Positions 12,901-27,900 of a stretch of DNA of 64,000 nt are shown here, one piece after another. Under the pieces are notes generated by a model that worked only from the letters and a program-made list of their open reading frames with translations, had not been told where the DNA came from and did no database searches. Both the position numbers and the translations under genes were made by a program. The DNA lies in assembly GCA_029964075.1 (NCBI GenBank), contig CM057150.1:3077717-3141716 (forward strand), given 5' to 3'. Every line of letters starts with the position of its first letter. Position 1 is the stretch's first letter. Origin of the DNA: Patiria pectinifera (Eukaryota > Echinodermata > Asteroidea > Valvatida > Asterinidae).

Positions 12901-15900
12901 TGTTGATACAACGCGCGTGTATTTACGCGTTGAACGTTCGTATTATACGCGGCCATCTTCGTGAGACCGGGGCGAATTGGTCAATATGCAAAGTCTTCTG
13001 TGTGAATGTTGTATGCATATCCGCTATCCAGTCTTTATATAGAGATCAGTGATTTCAATAATGTCATTCATTACAATTATGTACAATCATGTATAAATTA
13101 AGAAAGGTCAGTAGTAATATATATGACAGTTATGTACACAGTGATTACTAATAAGTGTAATATTAAATGACAACAGTTAGGTATATTAAGGTTAAGCAGA
13201 CGCTTTTGTGCCCTGACCTATGTTGTACATGTAGTATTAGTTATGTCTGTCCCTTGCCAACATGGCCCATCAGGCTAGCGTGTATGTCCAATTTCTATGG
13301 CATGAAATGACTGAAAATAACACGTTTTTTTACCCCTGTGTGGGATGCCAGTCCACTGCAGGTTACTCCCTCAGCTCATGCTGTTACCCTTTTACAGTAC
13401 AAATCCCCTGGTGTACGTGCGTCACACACAAGGAACGTTGCGCGTCAACCAGCTAAATGTCCCGCCCATGGGACATCGTTGCTAGGTAAAAGGGCGCCCT
13501 CTTTCATTGGTGCAGTGACTCTTTACAACTCTGTCCAACAAAAGTCCTAACAAGTCCATAACAGGAACTCCAGTCCCAATTCAAGTCACAAGTTATTCAA
13601 ATATAATGTGACGAAGACATTCATTTGTAACTATTCCTTTCCTGTTGGTTCAGACCGGACTTGTGAAAGTAATTGTAATTTACTTTTGACCAGACTTGTG
13701 TTGGCCCACCTGCCAGTGCACGCAAGCAAGAAACACAAAATTCCATCATATGATTTTTTTGTATACAGTTTTTCTACCCATCTTCCGTCCAACGATTCCT
13801 GCACTCCCTGCGATCCGGGCAAGTACTGCCCAGACTACCATGCCAACAGCTACGCAGGGGACTGTGATGCTGGATGGTACTGCACCTTAGGCTCCACCTC
13901 ACAGACACCAACAGATCCCTCACAGGGAGGGGAATGCCCGGCAGGTAAGGAGCTTGAAAAACTGGTTGTTAAAGCTGTGCTTGAAATTTAAATGTTTGAA
14001 TGTGGATGATTCCAGCGTTATGTAATGTCCGTGACGGAGCTTGTAAAAGCTGACTTAACCCTAACCGCCCCAAAATGTTCTTTGTCAAAGTGGAGGAATT
14101 TGGAGGATTGAGGTTACATTACAAAAGTGTGTTACTGATTTCACACGATGCAGTTTGTCAAGGTCTTGGGCTGGACCTTGTGTTTTTTGTTTGTTTTTTG
14201 TTTTGCTCATCCATGCATAAATATAGGCCTGGATTACTCTTGAAATCCTGTTCTAAGGTGTCACTGGCAAAGCTTTAAAGTATTGACAGTCACTTGCCGC
14301 AGGATTCAGGCAGGATCCTAGCAAAAAGGCTACCTGAACATGTTTTTTGCAAATCTGTTACTTTGCCAACTAGTAATGGGCATGGAGATTTACAGACTTG
14401 GAGATTTTGATCATTTTTATGATTCATTAATTGGATATCATTTATAATTGGCTCTTTCGCCAACATTAAATATCCTTTCATAATGTTGGATTTGCCCATA
14501 CTGTTATACTTTGTTTTCAATTTGGATATTAAAGATGTATTAAAACTCGTCAAATAAACTTATGAAATCAAAAGAAAGTCAAAAGACTGTCTTCGTATGG
14601 ACCAGTTTGGGCGCCGACTGCAGTGTCGTAGTCGAGTCCACTATAACCCAGTTGAGTCCAAGTCAGTCCAGTTCAGTTCAAGTCTGTCAGAAAGTGGACT
14701 TGAGTAATGGCTGATGAGCTACATGTATGTCAGTAATATTGACCAGGCGCTTACTACACAATGCCTGCTCTTTTTTTATAAAGTGCATGTGGAAAACCAA
14801 TAATAGAACAAATGTACATCCCTGAGACGAGTTTTGTGGATCTGGTTTGGACTTTTGTTTTGTTTGTCCCTGAAGGATTCTACTGTGAGGCAGGCTGCAA
14901 CGCCCCGGTCAAATGCGCCGCGGGGACCTTCAACAACCTGACCGGTCAGTCCTCCTGCATGGAGTGTCCTGCTGGATTCTACTGCGTGGAGCAGACCACT
15001 GATCCGGCCGATTGTCCCGAGGGCTATTACTGCCCAGCGGGGACCCAGACCGCTTACGCCAACGCTTGTCCAGAAGGGACCTTTAATAACCTAACTGGAA
15101 GGTCTATCAAGCTGCAGCACTGCATTGAATGTCTCCCAACGTATGTATTTGTGGATCGTTTGCACTTGTAAAGATTTTTTGAGGGTATTTTTTTATGTAC
15201 CTTCTTTAAATGTGGTTTCATTTGCATTATTGAAATTGAAATAAAACAATCTATATACTAAATAAGAATGATGGCATCATCTAATGAATTATTAAGGCAA
15301 CTAAACTTTTATAAGCCATTTCATTACATTGTTTGCATTTCATTTGGGTTGGAACTGTCAGATTTTCAGCTCCATCTTGAATAGCAATGCACTTAACCAT
15401 TATTGCTTCGTCCTTCGGATGGGGCATTAAGCCGGAAGTCCTGTGTGTTGTACAAGGCCTAACGCACGTAAAAGAACCCAGTAACACTTACCGCAAAGAG
15501 AAGGGGTTAGCCCCTGTGGTTCTGGCCTCCTAGTTATACTCCCTTGTGGAAGTCCTTAGGAAAAGAACCAGTCAAGTACCAAGAACTTGAGTTGACACTG
15601 GAGGTAATTGTGTTGGTATATTTCTCCTGCCAGGTATTACTGCGGCACCCCAGGCCTGAGCTGGCCCACTGATCTCTGTGACCCTGGCTGGTACTGCCGC
15701 AATGGTTCCCGCTTCGCCCAGCCGACTGTGGCGAACGAGGGTGGGCGGTGCGTACCGGGCGAATACTGCCCTCTCGGCAGCTCTCTGCCTCTGTCCTGCC
15801 TGCCGGGGATGTACTGTGGTAGCTCCGAGCTGGACTACCCGAGCGGCAACTGCAGTGCGGGTCACTATTGTGTGGGCGGGGCCTCGGTGGAAGATCCGGT

Positions 15901-18900
15901 AGGGGTTGCTTCAGGTGAGTTCCAAGACGTGGTTAATTGCCATCTCCCCTTTAATATGAAAGCAAATGTAACACAAAAGTGCAGAGGCACTGTAGTTCCT
16001 GGGGAGATTCCCAATTTTAAGATGATGTAACAAGATGTATGTCTACAATTTGGTTTTTAAAAAAAATTGGTAGTTTTTAAATATTAATTATGAGTTTTTC
16101 ATTGTTTAAACCTGTCTGGTTCCCTTTTCAGGCGACACCTGTCCCATGGGTCACTACTGTCCAGTAGGGAGCAAGTCACCAACCTCTTGTCCGAGCGGGA
16201 CATTCGGCAACACCACAGGAAATGAAGGTGAGTGCCAATAGAGCGGAAAATATTGTGAGCATGCCTTTATCCCTATTGAATCTTCATGTGTTCTGCCTTG
16301 ATGACTTCTTCGGTATTCTCTCAAAATTATTCCAACTCCACTGTGCTTTTTAAAATTTTATTATTTATTTTTTACTTCTTTCTTTTTTCCTTTTTTTTTG
16401 AGGGGGGGGGGGTATGGGGCTATTTGCTTACCAAGCCTGTTGTGTATTGATCTGTAACATATCCTGGTATAGGTACCTGTACATAGTTATACAGATATTA
16501 CCTGTATTTGGTTTAAATTTGGTCACAAGGAAACTCAAAGAAGGAGCAAAATTCCTGATTTTCAAAATTGGCCACTTCTGTTTCGTTTTAAGATGTGCAA
16601 TTTTTGAGTTTAGTCTCGAGAAATAGAGTCCTTTTCTAAATCATTGTTTTTCTAGCAACATGAACCTTATTCACTCTTCAATGAGACTGACTGAAAGAAA
16701 AAAGTTCCGATTTTCATTTATTGAATTATTACTTAACACTTTTGACTTTATTGGCTGCCAGACAATAACTTTTTTTCTTGCGGGGTAGGCTGGTTCCCGC
16801 CCCACAATCAGTATCGATAGTGTATGGACTGGGAGCCAGTCTGCTCGCAAAGAAGATCTGTTTGTGCCCAAAACAAAAACCTTTTTTTTTCAGAGGGTTG
16901 AAAAAAAATTTAAAAAGGAGGTTTTGTGGTTGGAATAAAACATACTAGTTGAAAATTCAATAAGAGCACAGGGAACAGTCAGTGGTAGAGTCAGTGTGGC
17001 GCAACAAGAACTTGTCAGAGAAAAACATGTGCTCTTTAAATTCTGTGGTATGATTGTGATTACATCATCAGTGACCACTTATTACTCTATATCTTATAGC
17101 GGTGACGGACTGCTACAACTGCACCCAAGGCATGTACTGTGAAGGCCTGGCCAACACGCAGCCAGACGGTGATTGTGTGGCCGGCTACTACTGTCCGCCG
17201 GGACAGAACATCGAAGACCCTTTCGAGTTTCGCTGCCCTGAAGGTAAAGTTACATTAACCCCTCGCGTACCAGAAGCGGTAATGGCCACAGCCGCTAATC
17301 CTCACTGGAATGCAGTTGCCAGCTGTGGTATGCCGTGTGCCACAGCTAGTGGGTAGTTCTACAGCTGCTGCTTTTGTGCAGTCCTGCTACCACACAAAGG
17401 CTGTGCAGTCATGCGGGCCACTTGCTCTATGTATGGAGGAATGTCCCCATTACGCCCCGTCCTTAAGTGGTTAACCGTGTGATACGAATGGGAAGTTATG
17501 GTGGTGGTTTTGAGAAAAATGACTTGTTTGCTAATAATATTTTTAATTACGATTTTGTTCTTGTAATCATGATGTTCATGCCTGCAACTATGATGTGCAT
17601 CATGTTCAGACCAAACATTATTTGGAACGATAAGCACACAATATGCACAGGGTAACTCAGTACGGCACAGTGCATGTTGCATGCATGTATTTTTGATGTT
17701 ACTATATTTTAAATATGATTCAACAAGCAAGAGATGAAACGTTCAAGTTCAGTGTTTGGTTACACTCCCACCCCATTTTACCTGAGGTCTGGCAGTAAGA
17801 ATATTAAATGTAAAAGAATTACAAATGTTTCAAAATTAGATCACAAAATGAGCTTAAAGTTGGACTTTCTGTAGAACAACAGCGTTTTAACGGTAAACAT
17901 TAGTGTAATGGCTTAAAAAAGTCCTGCTGTTGTATTAATACAGTGAATAAGAAGTCAATTCATAAAACGGGAAAAGAGAAGATTTTATTAAGTTGCTTGA
18001 TGGAATAATGATAGCTTGGAAAGGGACAACAGGACTTACAGATTGAGGTCCACCTAGAACAAAAAATTGACCACCCTTTCACATTTTGGCTTTGCCTGAC
18101 TGCACTGCAAATTGGCAAATATGCTGATTTTCTGATGACGGCCATTTCTGTAGGAGAAGTGCAACTGCATATTTTACGCAATCTAGCACGCATTGCACAG
18201 TGTTGAAAATGTTCCATACACGCGGGCTTGTTGCTCGAAATGTGAACGAAATACAATGCAGCTGATGCGGGTTATGCAAGTTGACGCTCAAAAAGCCGAT
18301 GCACGTGGATGGTCTGTAGGAAATGACGTCATTTGAACGAGACCTATACTGTTATCCACATTTTGGTACATGTGTGTTTCCCCTGCAGGTCATTACTGTC
18401 CCAGTGGAAGCCACGAGCCAATCCGTTGCAGTTCGGGCTACTACCAGGATGAGACAGCACAGGGATCCTGCAAGGGCTGCCCTAGCGGCTACTACTGTGA
18501 CAACACCTATGCACCGGTGGTGCTGTATAATAACTCACTGTGCCCTGAAGGTAAGCAGGATTCCAAAAACCAAAACAACATTAAAATGCCTCTCCTGAGA
18601 AAATGGGGAAAAAAGGATGATTTGGGTTATACAAAGGATGTGTCCAAAACAAACAATACACTTTAACCCTCCTATGCGAACATGCATTCTGTGCCAAGTT
18701 GTCCTTGCAGTCAAAATCAATCAAGTGACTGTTTTCAATAGTTAAGAGCTCCCAGCCCGCATAAGGCAGATTTGACCGGCTGTGACTGTTACAATAACTT
18801 GATACAGCTATGCTTTGACTGTTGGTGATTGATAAGCCAGCTGTGTCTACCACTTGTCTGCTTTTGTCGGCTGACTGAACTTGACTAGTCACAGTGCTTG

Positions 18901-21900
18901 CTTGAAATATGATCTGACTGCTGGTGACTATCCTGTGCAAAAGGCCTGGCAGGGCACTAGGATTGAATTTGTGACTGTCTGTGACTGTTCAGGTAGCAGG
19001 AGGGTTGAACCTGTTGAATTGGCACAGAAATGTCTCCCATGCGTTAATTTTTGATCAGCTTGATACACTGTATTGCAGGGTTTTTTTCCATTAAAAAAAA
19101 GTTAGCTAAAAAATGATTACATTTGTACCTTTTTGGAATTGTTACATTGTGTTTATTCAGTAATGAATCTATAGAACCATAGAAAGCTCGGGTATTTTCG
19201 AGTACTACAGTGAGGAATAGGCAGGGCAGTTTGGGGTTGTACAGTGACTAACGGGATTAGCTTGATAAAAATAACCCTTAGCACGATCCTCATATTTCCA
19301 CATTTTTGTCTTGCAGGATACTACTGCCCACCCCTCACACGCTACGCCACGGAGCACAAGTGCCCCCGCGGCACGTTTGGCAACCGCACCGGTATGAACT
19401 CGACCGATGACTGCAACCCCTGCCCAGGCGGCTACTACTGCGATGAAGAGGCACAGACTGGCTACACCAAACTCTGTGAGGCTGGGTGAGTAGAAATTTG
19501 CTTGTGCGGTATTGGATTTTGAGAATCCACGATATACCGTCACCAAAAAATATTGCGATATTATCTAGTAGTTTCTTGGGCAGACTTTTATGTCATACTA
19601 ATACAATAAGACACATGGTGTGAACGAAACTGTACACAGGCAGCATGGAAAGAACTTCAAAGGCCCTGCTGGATAACTACCAGGCACAAGTTTCACCTTT
19701 TCTAGATATCGTCACCACGAGGAATTGAAACAATTATCCATGTAGTGCAGATCTGGCCAAGTTGTTTCCGTCACCTTTATTTTTAAAGGGCTTTTGGAAA
19801 CATCTGGCCTCATTTAAGAGGAAGAATTGCAGTAATGAATTTCAATACCAAGGTCATCGGTTTCTCGGTATTGTTGTACAACTTCATTCAGTATCAATAT
19901 AGCCCAATAGTGTATCGACAATATAGCGGTAATGAAATTCCATAGTCCAAGTCTAGAAGAAACTTTTTTAAGAGAAAGTGCTGTCAAGCCACTGTCTTGA
20001 TGGAGGGCGCTATCAGCAACATTAATCAAATAATAATAATAACTGGTATTTATAAAGTCCCTTCACCAAACATGCTAAAGGATACAAAGCGCTAATGATT
20101 ACCCCTGTTCATCAGGCCATGAGACCATTTTTCTACAGCAGCTCAAGGTCAGCACAATCTGGTCTCTATCCTCACAGGTACCCATTTATACTCCTGGGTG
20201 ATGAGAGGCTGTTGTAGTAAAGTGTCTTGCCCAAGAACGCACCCACCATGCTCCGGTCCTGGGAACTTATTTATAGGCAGTCAAACCAGAGAAATTCCAA
20301 GCATACCTTGCACTCAGGCATTAGAATGAATGTGTCATGTGTAAGGTATGGAGCTTTTGGGCTTAACAAAGTTTTTTTTCACTTCACAAAACCTTTTGTC
20401 TGCATAACAAGTAACATTATTTATTTTTACCCCTACCAGGTATTTCTGTCGTATTGGAGCGACGATTTCTACGCCCAACTCAACCACGGATGCTAACGTT
20501 TGCCCGGCCGGCTATTACTGCATGCAGGGAACCACCGAACCGGCGCCCTGCCTGCCGGGCACCTTCTCCAACGACATCAAGTTGAGAAGTCGTGATGAGT
20601 GCATGAATTGTACAAAGGGTATGTCAGGAAAAATGCATTTCTTGAAATTTTGAGCCCTATCACGTGAAGCTATGATCAAGCATGATTGATCAGTGCATTG
20701 TATGTGAAATTTGGCTTGTAACCAATTTTGCTCAGAAAATATAGGAAGGCACTATGTGGCAGAAACGTTATGAAACTGAATAGACTGAATTATGCTTGTT
20801 TATGCAGTCTTGTTTTACAAGGAACTTTAACCAAACTGTTTACAAGAAAGTTTTTGTACTACTGAAATGTTTTGGGCATCATGCAGTCAAGGGTGGAAAG
20901 TAGTAGGCATGATTAAAGTTGAAGTGTCAAAAATACTGTTAAAGCATGCAATCTAAAAAAAATTCAAAATTTTGTTCTTCAATTTTGCTGGTTTCCAAAA
21001 TTATATTTCTTAAACTAAATTTAAGAGGGTTGGGGCACAAGGTGGTGGAGGTTGATATCTATTTTAATCTTGAAATACTTGTTGACCATACTCTTGTGAA
21101 TTGTTTATGTTGCAATGTTAGTACTCGTATGGAGAGGCATAATTACTTTCTCGTTATTTGAAACGGAAATTGCAGTTCATCTAAAAATATTTTAATTACA
21201 AGAAAATGACAAGAAGTTCTTCTTTGTTTTTTTTAGGAGAGTACTGTCCAGATTATGGAATGACCGCCACGGAAGGGCCATGTCTAGCCGGCTACTACTG
21301 CCCAGAAGGATCCAGCCGCCTAGACCAGATTGAATGCCCAGTAGGGAAATACTGCACTAATGGGACGTTTGACCCAACCAACTGCCCTAGAGGTATGTGG
21401 GAATTTCATATAAGTACATTTGTATTGATACTTACGAGAGGCACATACCATAACCATAGCTAGAGGAGTGTTTCACAAAACGTGTAGCAAAAGTGTTGAA
21501 CCAAACTGTTGGAAATTTATAACTTTTGACTTGTTTTGACTTTTTGACTCGAAGGTATTTTTAAATGGGAATAAATATGTGCTTAAACAAGTATGTTTAA
21601 AACCGGCTCAGGGGCCCACTCGCCGATAATATCCCTCACTCTCAGCTTGGCAGAATTCGGCCTCCCCCCCCCCTTAGAACTCGGCCATTGAGTGAAATTT
21701 TTTTTGAAACTTGGTACATGCATAGAGCAACTCTTCATGAACATACCCAAGAAATTTCATGACTATTCGTCAAAGGGTTTTGGGGTTATGGCAAATTAAT
21801 TATTGATATGTACAAATGGCAATTCTGCTCTGTGTACACAACGTATATGGGAAAATTCAGTTTTCACGGCACTTAACGTCGGAAAGTTTTTCGCTGCACG

Positions 21901-24900
21901 GCAACCCGTGGTCTGATTTTAATGTTTTTGGCTAGAAGAAAATCATAACAGCTCGGGTCGTAAAAAAAAACATTTCAAGGCTATCGCGGAAAAAGATGAA
22001 AGGGGGGTATTCAGCCACCCCCCCCCCTTCCCCCGGCCCTTTTAGGGTTAAGCTATCATAATGTTGATAACAGTGGTTATTTCTTGACATACCTTTCACT
22101 TGTGTGATAACACCCAGCTGGCTGACATTTGAGATCCTCTTTTGATTCCAGGAACGTTCAATAACGAGACGATGAAGGCATCGGAGGACGAGTGCTACCC
22201 TTGCTCTGGTGGCAAATACTGTGAGACAGACGGACTGACAGAACCAACTGGGGACTGCGCAGAGGGTAAGGAGAGGGTCTAAATCAGTATAGGAGCACTC
22301 CAGACCAGCGTGGTCTCAAGAACCAATGTTTTGTGGTTTTCAGTCTTTTTCAGTCTCTCATTGTTTAAAGGTGTTGCAATTATCTGGACATTTAGAATTA
22401 CCTGGAAACGTACCGACTGATTTAACGTAAAATCCATGCTCAACGTAAAGATAGGACTGGTACCAAATACCCTGCGAAATTATTCCACCTGAAATGGTAT
22501 CATTCGCAAGAAAACAATCATTGGAGGTGGTTTAAGAAAGTGTGCCACAGATTTTAGAAAGTGTGCCACATGTATAGTATCCACTGAGCGGAAACTTCAA
22601 CAAGTTGAATTAATAGTCGTTATGCACCCTTCTTTTGAGCAATATTGTTGCTTAAAATGAAAACAAGTTTACGGAAAGCAAATGTTTGGATTTACATTTG
22701 AGACTTAGTTCCGGTCTTGGTCTCAATGTTCAGGGACTTAATGACGCTGCTAATACTGCTCCGAGTGCCTTGCCAAGAACTTGAGATTATAATTGTTGAG
22801 CAATATCGTTGCTAAACGAAAACAACTTCTGTTGCTTAAAACAAAACCAAATTCACACAAAACAAATGTTCCGATTTACCTTTAAGACTCAGTTGCGGTC
22901 TTGGTCTCAGTGTTCAAGGACTTGTATTGTATTACACATGTGTTTAGTTACTGAAAAATCAATAAAACCATGGAGTGGGTTCTAGGTAGGGGGCTTTTGG
23001 GTGCTTCAGTGAGTTGTCCAGACATGTCAAGCCCATACTTGCGACTGACTTGATTTTATTTGCATCTTTTTTCAGGATACTTCTGTCCACCGGGCACCAT
23101 CGACCGAGAGCCCTCGGGCAACGAGTGCTTCATCGACCACTACTGCCCCGGTGGCGTGGCCGACCCGATCCCCTGCCCCAACTACACAGAGGCCAATCAG
23201 ACCAAATCCTCCTCCTGTAACCTCTGCCCCCAGGGTTACTACTGCCCGGAGCCTGGGGTCAGGATGCTGTGTCCGGAGGGCTACTACTGTCCTACTGGAA
23301 CCGGTAGGATATTTATTATTTGAATCCTTGTTCTTATGATATATATAATTATTGACTGCTCTGAGTTATGTAGTCAAACTAGCCTCCTGAGGTGATCCGT
23401 GGAGCGTTCTTAGGGAGAGAAGAATATTTTGTGGCGCACAGATGGGCTACTACTGTCCAACAGGAACTGGCAATATATTTATTATTTGAACCCTCTTTCT
23501 TGTGATATATAAATATATTAACTGCTCGAGGGGTGTAATAAATTTTAGCCTCCTGAGGTGATCCATTGAGCGTTCTGAGTGAAAGGAGAATACTCTGTTA
23601 TGCATTGAAGAAGGCTAGTTTTACTGTATCACAAGTTAACACAGTCAATTTTCATTTTACAATGTCCCACCCGTAGATGCTACTTTTTTAAGATTCTGCT
23701 TTAAAATTTAACCAAAATTCAGTGACAAGTTACTTTTATTTCTTTTTGAAATAAGTTGAAAATGTACTCCCACATTTCCTAACTAGCCCTCTGTGACATT
23801 TTTGTAGGACCTCTGTATCGTGTGGGAACAACAAGCGCAATGCATGTGGATGGTGAATTAAATTAAACTGACTAGGATCACTTGTAATCAATCTGACATT
23901 AAACAAAGAAACTGACCGTTTTAACAAAGAGAATTGAACGAAATGAGAATTTACCCTGCTACCTCTGGAACTACTCACTGGCACTGCACCAAGTCTTCTC
24001 TCTCTCTCTTGAGTCATCCAATGCCTTGAGGCGTTGTCTGAGTATTAACGAAGTCCGTTCACCAGCGTACTCTGTCCCTCATTGCCGACAGTAGCTCATT
24101 TCCCTCGAGCCCAGTGTCCTTCTCCAGGAGCGTCTTTAGAGTGATGTGTGGTCGGCCGACTCGGCGCTTTGCCTGGGGCGACCATAGCAGGAGCTTAGCT
24201 GCGGGTTCGTCGTGTTAAAAAAAAGTTTATAATTTGGTTTAATTTCTTTGTTCATCATAATATTCAGATGATTACAATTCCTTTAATGTTCTCCCCGTCC
24301 AGGCGTTAACTGGCAAGCCTGCCCACGGGGCACCTACAGCGACCAGTCCGGTCTGTACAACCTCAACCAGTGCAAGCCCTGCAGGGCAGGCTACTACTGC
24401 GACAGCGAGCACTTGACCACAGAAACCAACCCTTGCTCAGCGGGTTACTACTGCGTCTTCGGAGTGGACCGACCCGAGCCAGACGGCGACAACGCCACGT
24501 CGTGTGCGTACTACGACGGCCGGCAGACCGGTTACGGCGGGCAGTGCCCTGTGGGGCATTACTGCGAGGAAGGCTTCATCTATCCCGAGCCATGCGCTGC
24601 AGGGACATACGCGCCGTCGGAGGGCATGGATGCGTGCCTGTCCTGCGAACCCGGTAAAGATTTGACTTTCTGCTAGAACTGTAGACCTCGCTGTGTGGGG
24701 TTCACTCACGATAAACAGTGAAAGATACGTCGGGTGAATGCATCAAATCATGTTTCCGTAATAGGTTTATACTGTAGGCAGAACACTTGGAATACAAAGT
24801 CGTATGGACGTACAAAAGTTCTGAAAACTCTGTCAGAACTCTCCTATCGGTAAAAATCTTCCCCACAACAGGGTCCTCCGAGGGTCTAAGTGCTAGTTTG

Positions 24901-27900
24901 GCAGCTAAGTAGCATATAAATTTCCATCTGATTGTGGACAATGTCTGTTTGTTTTGCATGTTCTGTACAAAAGCCTTTGCAAATGTTTGCAAAAAGTTCA
25001 CATTTAATTTTGAGAAAACAAACCCAACGCTTACTTTAAGTTTTAATCTTGTCAAAATTCAAAACAACTCTTTTAAGACCTCTGAACCTGTGCCCACGAA
25101 GCAATTCATCAGTTTTGTTTAACGGTAATTTAATTTTCCACAGGCTACTATTGTCTGGAAGGGTCATCTGCTTACAATGACAAGCCGTGTCCAGCCGGTC
25201 ACTACTGTCCAGCGGGGACGGAATCCGACACCCAGTACCCCTGTCCCATCGGCACTTTCAACAACTTGACCATGAGCACCAATGCTAGTGCCTGCACACC
25301 GTGCACAGGTAATTAAAATACTTGTTCAATTTATACATGCAGGGTGGTCTTTGATTGTGCAAAGTGTTAAGTGTGTATGCACAAAGTATATTGAGTCCTT
25401 CTTTTAAGTATCAATTGATAATTTTCATAAAACTGAAATTTATATGCATACCAAACTTTCACATCAAGGATGAAACAATTTAAGGGCTTGAAAAGGACAA
25501 GTTATTGCAAATGCATGAACGTGAATTTCATGTCTCAAAAATGGCCGTCTGTGGTTTTGAAAGGGCACTCTCTTGAAAGTAACCCGTCTGGTATTTAGAT
25601 CACTTACTTCACTTGGGGACATATTTAAGACGGTGAGGATTTGTGAGGACTTGTAGGGATATACATGATATATAGACTTGTAGGACTTGTGAGATCATAA
25701 GTGGACTTTTGGGGACTTGAGACATGTGAGGACTTGTGAGGATGTGAGTATATGTGGACTTGAAGGGGCCTGAGAGGACTTGTGAGGACATGTGGACTTT
25801 TTGCGAGGGTTGAGTTTTGTGAGGGCTTACCACATTTGGCTTGTCTTGTTATTTCAGGCGGTTCCTACTGCGCAAGCCCGGGCCTGCCCAACCCCACCGA
25901 CATCTGCCACGGGGGATTCTACTGCAGCGGTAGCTCTTCCACTGCCACTCCCTCTGGAGACGGAGGCAACATGTGCACGGCCGGGTACTACTGCCCAGCG
26001 GGGACGTCCTACGCCATTCCCTGCCCAGGGGGAGAGTATTGCGCAGGGGACGGATTGAACCAGACATCAGGAATATGCGATCCTGGGTATTACTGCACGC
26101 TCATGGCAGTTGTGCCTAACCCTGAAGATGGTGTAACTGGTAAGCATTCCCTCCCCCATAACTTGAAGGTGAATGATGAATTGTCTGGATAAAAAAACAG
26201 TTGGATAGACATGTTTATTATCAATGGGACATGATTTTTATGAGGCACGCAAGCTTAGGTCCTCATGTTTAAGATAATATAAAAATAAGATGATAATTTT
26301 CAGTGGAGGAAGGCTGGAGTTTGTGTTAAATTCCTATCGAAAAGCATATTTTTTCTTCTTCTTTTTTGGGTCAAACATAAACAAAAACACGCTGACAAGT
26401 GTTTAATTCACATTTGTAAATCACCTGTTAATTGTGTTAAGTGTTCCAGCAAAATGAGACGCAACTGGGCACCAACTGGGCACAGGCCATGTAGGAAAAA
26501 CAAAAACATATTTTAAAGAAACACTATAAAAAAAAAGTGTTTTTCAAGGACTTTCACGAATACAAAACTGAAAATTTGAAGAACTTTTTCTCAGTATTTT
26601 ACTTTTTGACATGTTGTTTATACAAACTGTAAACAGCCATAACTTGTCAACAGAATGTTCAGTTGAAGTGCAACATACAATATTGTAATGAGATATTCTT
26701 TCTCTTTCCTAACACCAGCAGTTCCTCATTTTGACGTCTGCCCAGTTCTGTCTCATTTTCTGTGAACACCTCACATGATTATTGTTTCCGTTTGCAGGAG
26801 ATATCTGCCCCAAGGGAGCCTACTGCCCTCCACAGAGCACCTCACCCCAGCTCTGCGACCCAGGCACGTACCTGAACAGCACCCACAACAACGACAGCAG
26901 TGCCTGCCTGCCCTGCGACGCCGGCTATTACTGCACCGGCGAGGGGAATCCTGTACCGACAGACCAGTGCTCGGCTGGGTACTACTGCCCTCCGGGACAG
27001 GAAGAGCCAACGCCGGACGCCTACAACTGCACACAAGGTGAGGCAGATTGGATTTTCACAGAATTTGTAGCTGTACTTGCGATTATACAAAAGAACAGTA
27101 GAAAATTCAGCAAGTGGTTTTCCCTAGACAAAATTTAGTTGACTCTTTCGTGAAACTGAATTTGAAAATGTTCACTCCATGTGACTCATCTTTGTATAAC
27201 TCGTCACTTATATATGAGTACAAGACCCTGATGGAAACATTACAGGAAAGGGGGTATTAGTACATGTAATTTTCCTGTGGAGAAGACTTGATTTAGGCTA
27301 GAAAATGTAGTTTCACAATATGAAACCACAAGGGAAATACCTCAGAAACTGTTGTCTAACTGTCTGCTGTGTTAAAGTTTTACGCTTCTGCAATCAATGA
27401 TAGATTTAAAGGGTGCAGGACGTGGCTGGCACCTACCCTCCTCTTCCATCTGATCACCCCTTCCTTCTTTCCCCTACCAATTATAACATTTTACATTACT
27501 GGAAAACAAATCCCATATGTTTCTTAAGCGTCTTGAAACAACACCATACACTGGTAAGACATCTGCAGCCAGAGGTCATGGGTTTGAGTCCCACCCGAGT
27601 TGTTTGTGATTTTTGTCTCATTTGCCTTCTGACAACACTGCATGTTCAGTGTTTTATCAAAGCATACATGGGTGACGGGCAAAAAGAACCCAGCATTTGA
27701 ATACAGTCTGTTGCCTTCAACACCTTAGCCATGTTCCCTTTAAAAAATCTTGCCTAAAATCCTCAATCCACCACGGTTGATTATCGTTGTTTTTACGATT
27801 GAATCATTGGTTCCGTTGATGCTATTTCTTGTACTTGTATTCCTCACAGGTCACTTCTGTCTGGCTGGCTCTATCGAGCCCGTCCGTTGCGAGTCAGGGA

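Noticed and set aside
13259..13550. Cysteine-containing ORFs between exons 13 and 14
   Set aside because: They coincide with a SINE fragment and lack the CPxG/YYC pattern; exon 13 joins exon 14 directly in frame.
23442..23470. Additional exon encoding GYYCPTGTG after exon 24
   Set aside because: No acceptor precedes it and its donor is GC; it is a decayed duplicate of the exon 24 end.
24303..24653. Gene boundary between exons 24 and 25 (separate genes per unit)
   Set aside because: No start, stop, promoter or polyadenylation signal lies between units, and phase-1 splicing continues across every unit boundary.
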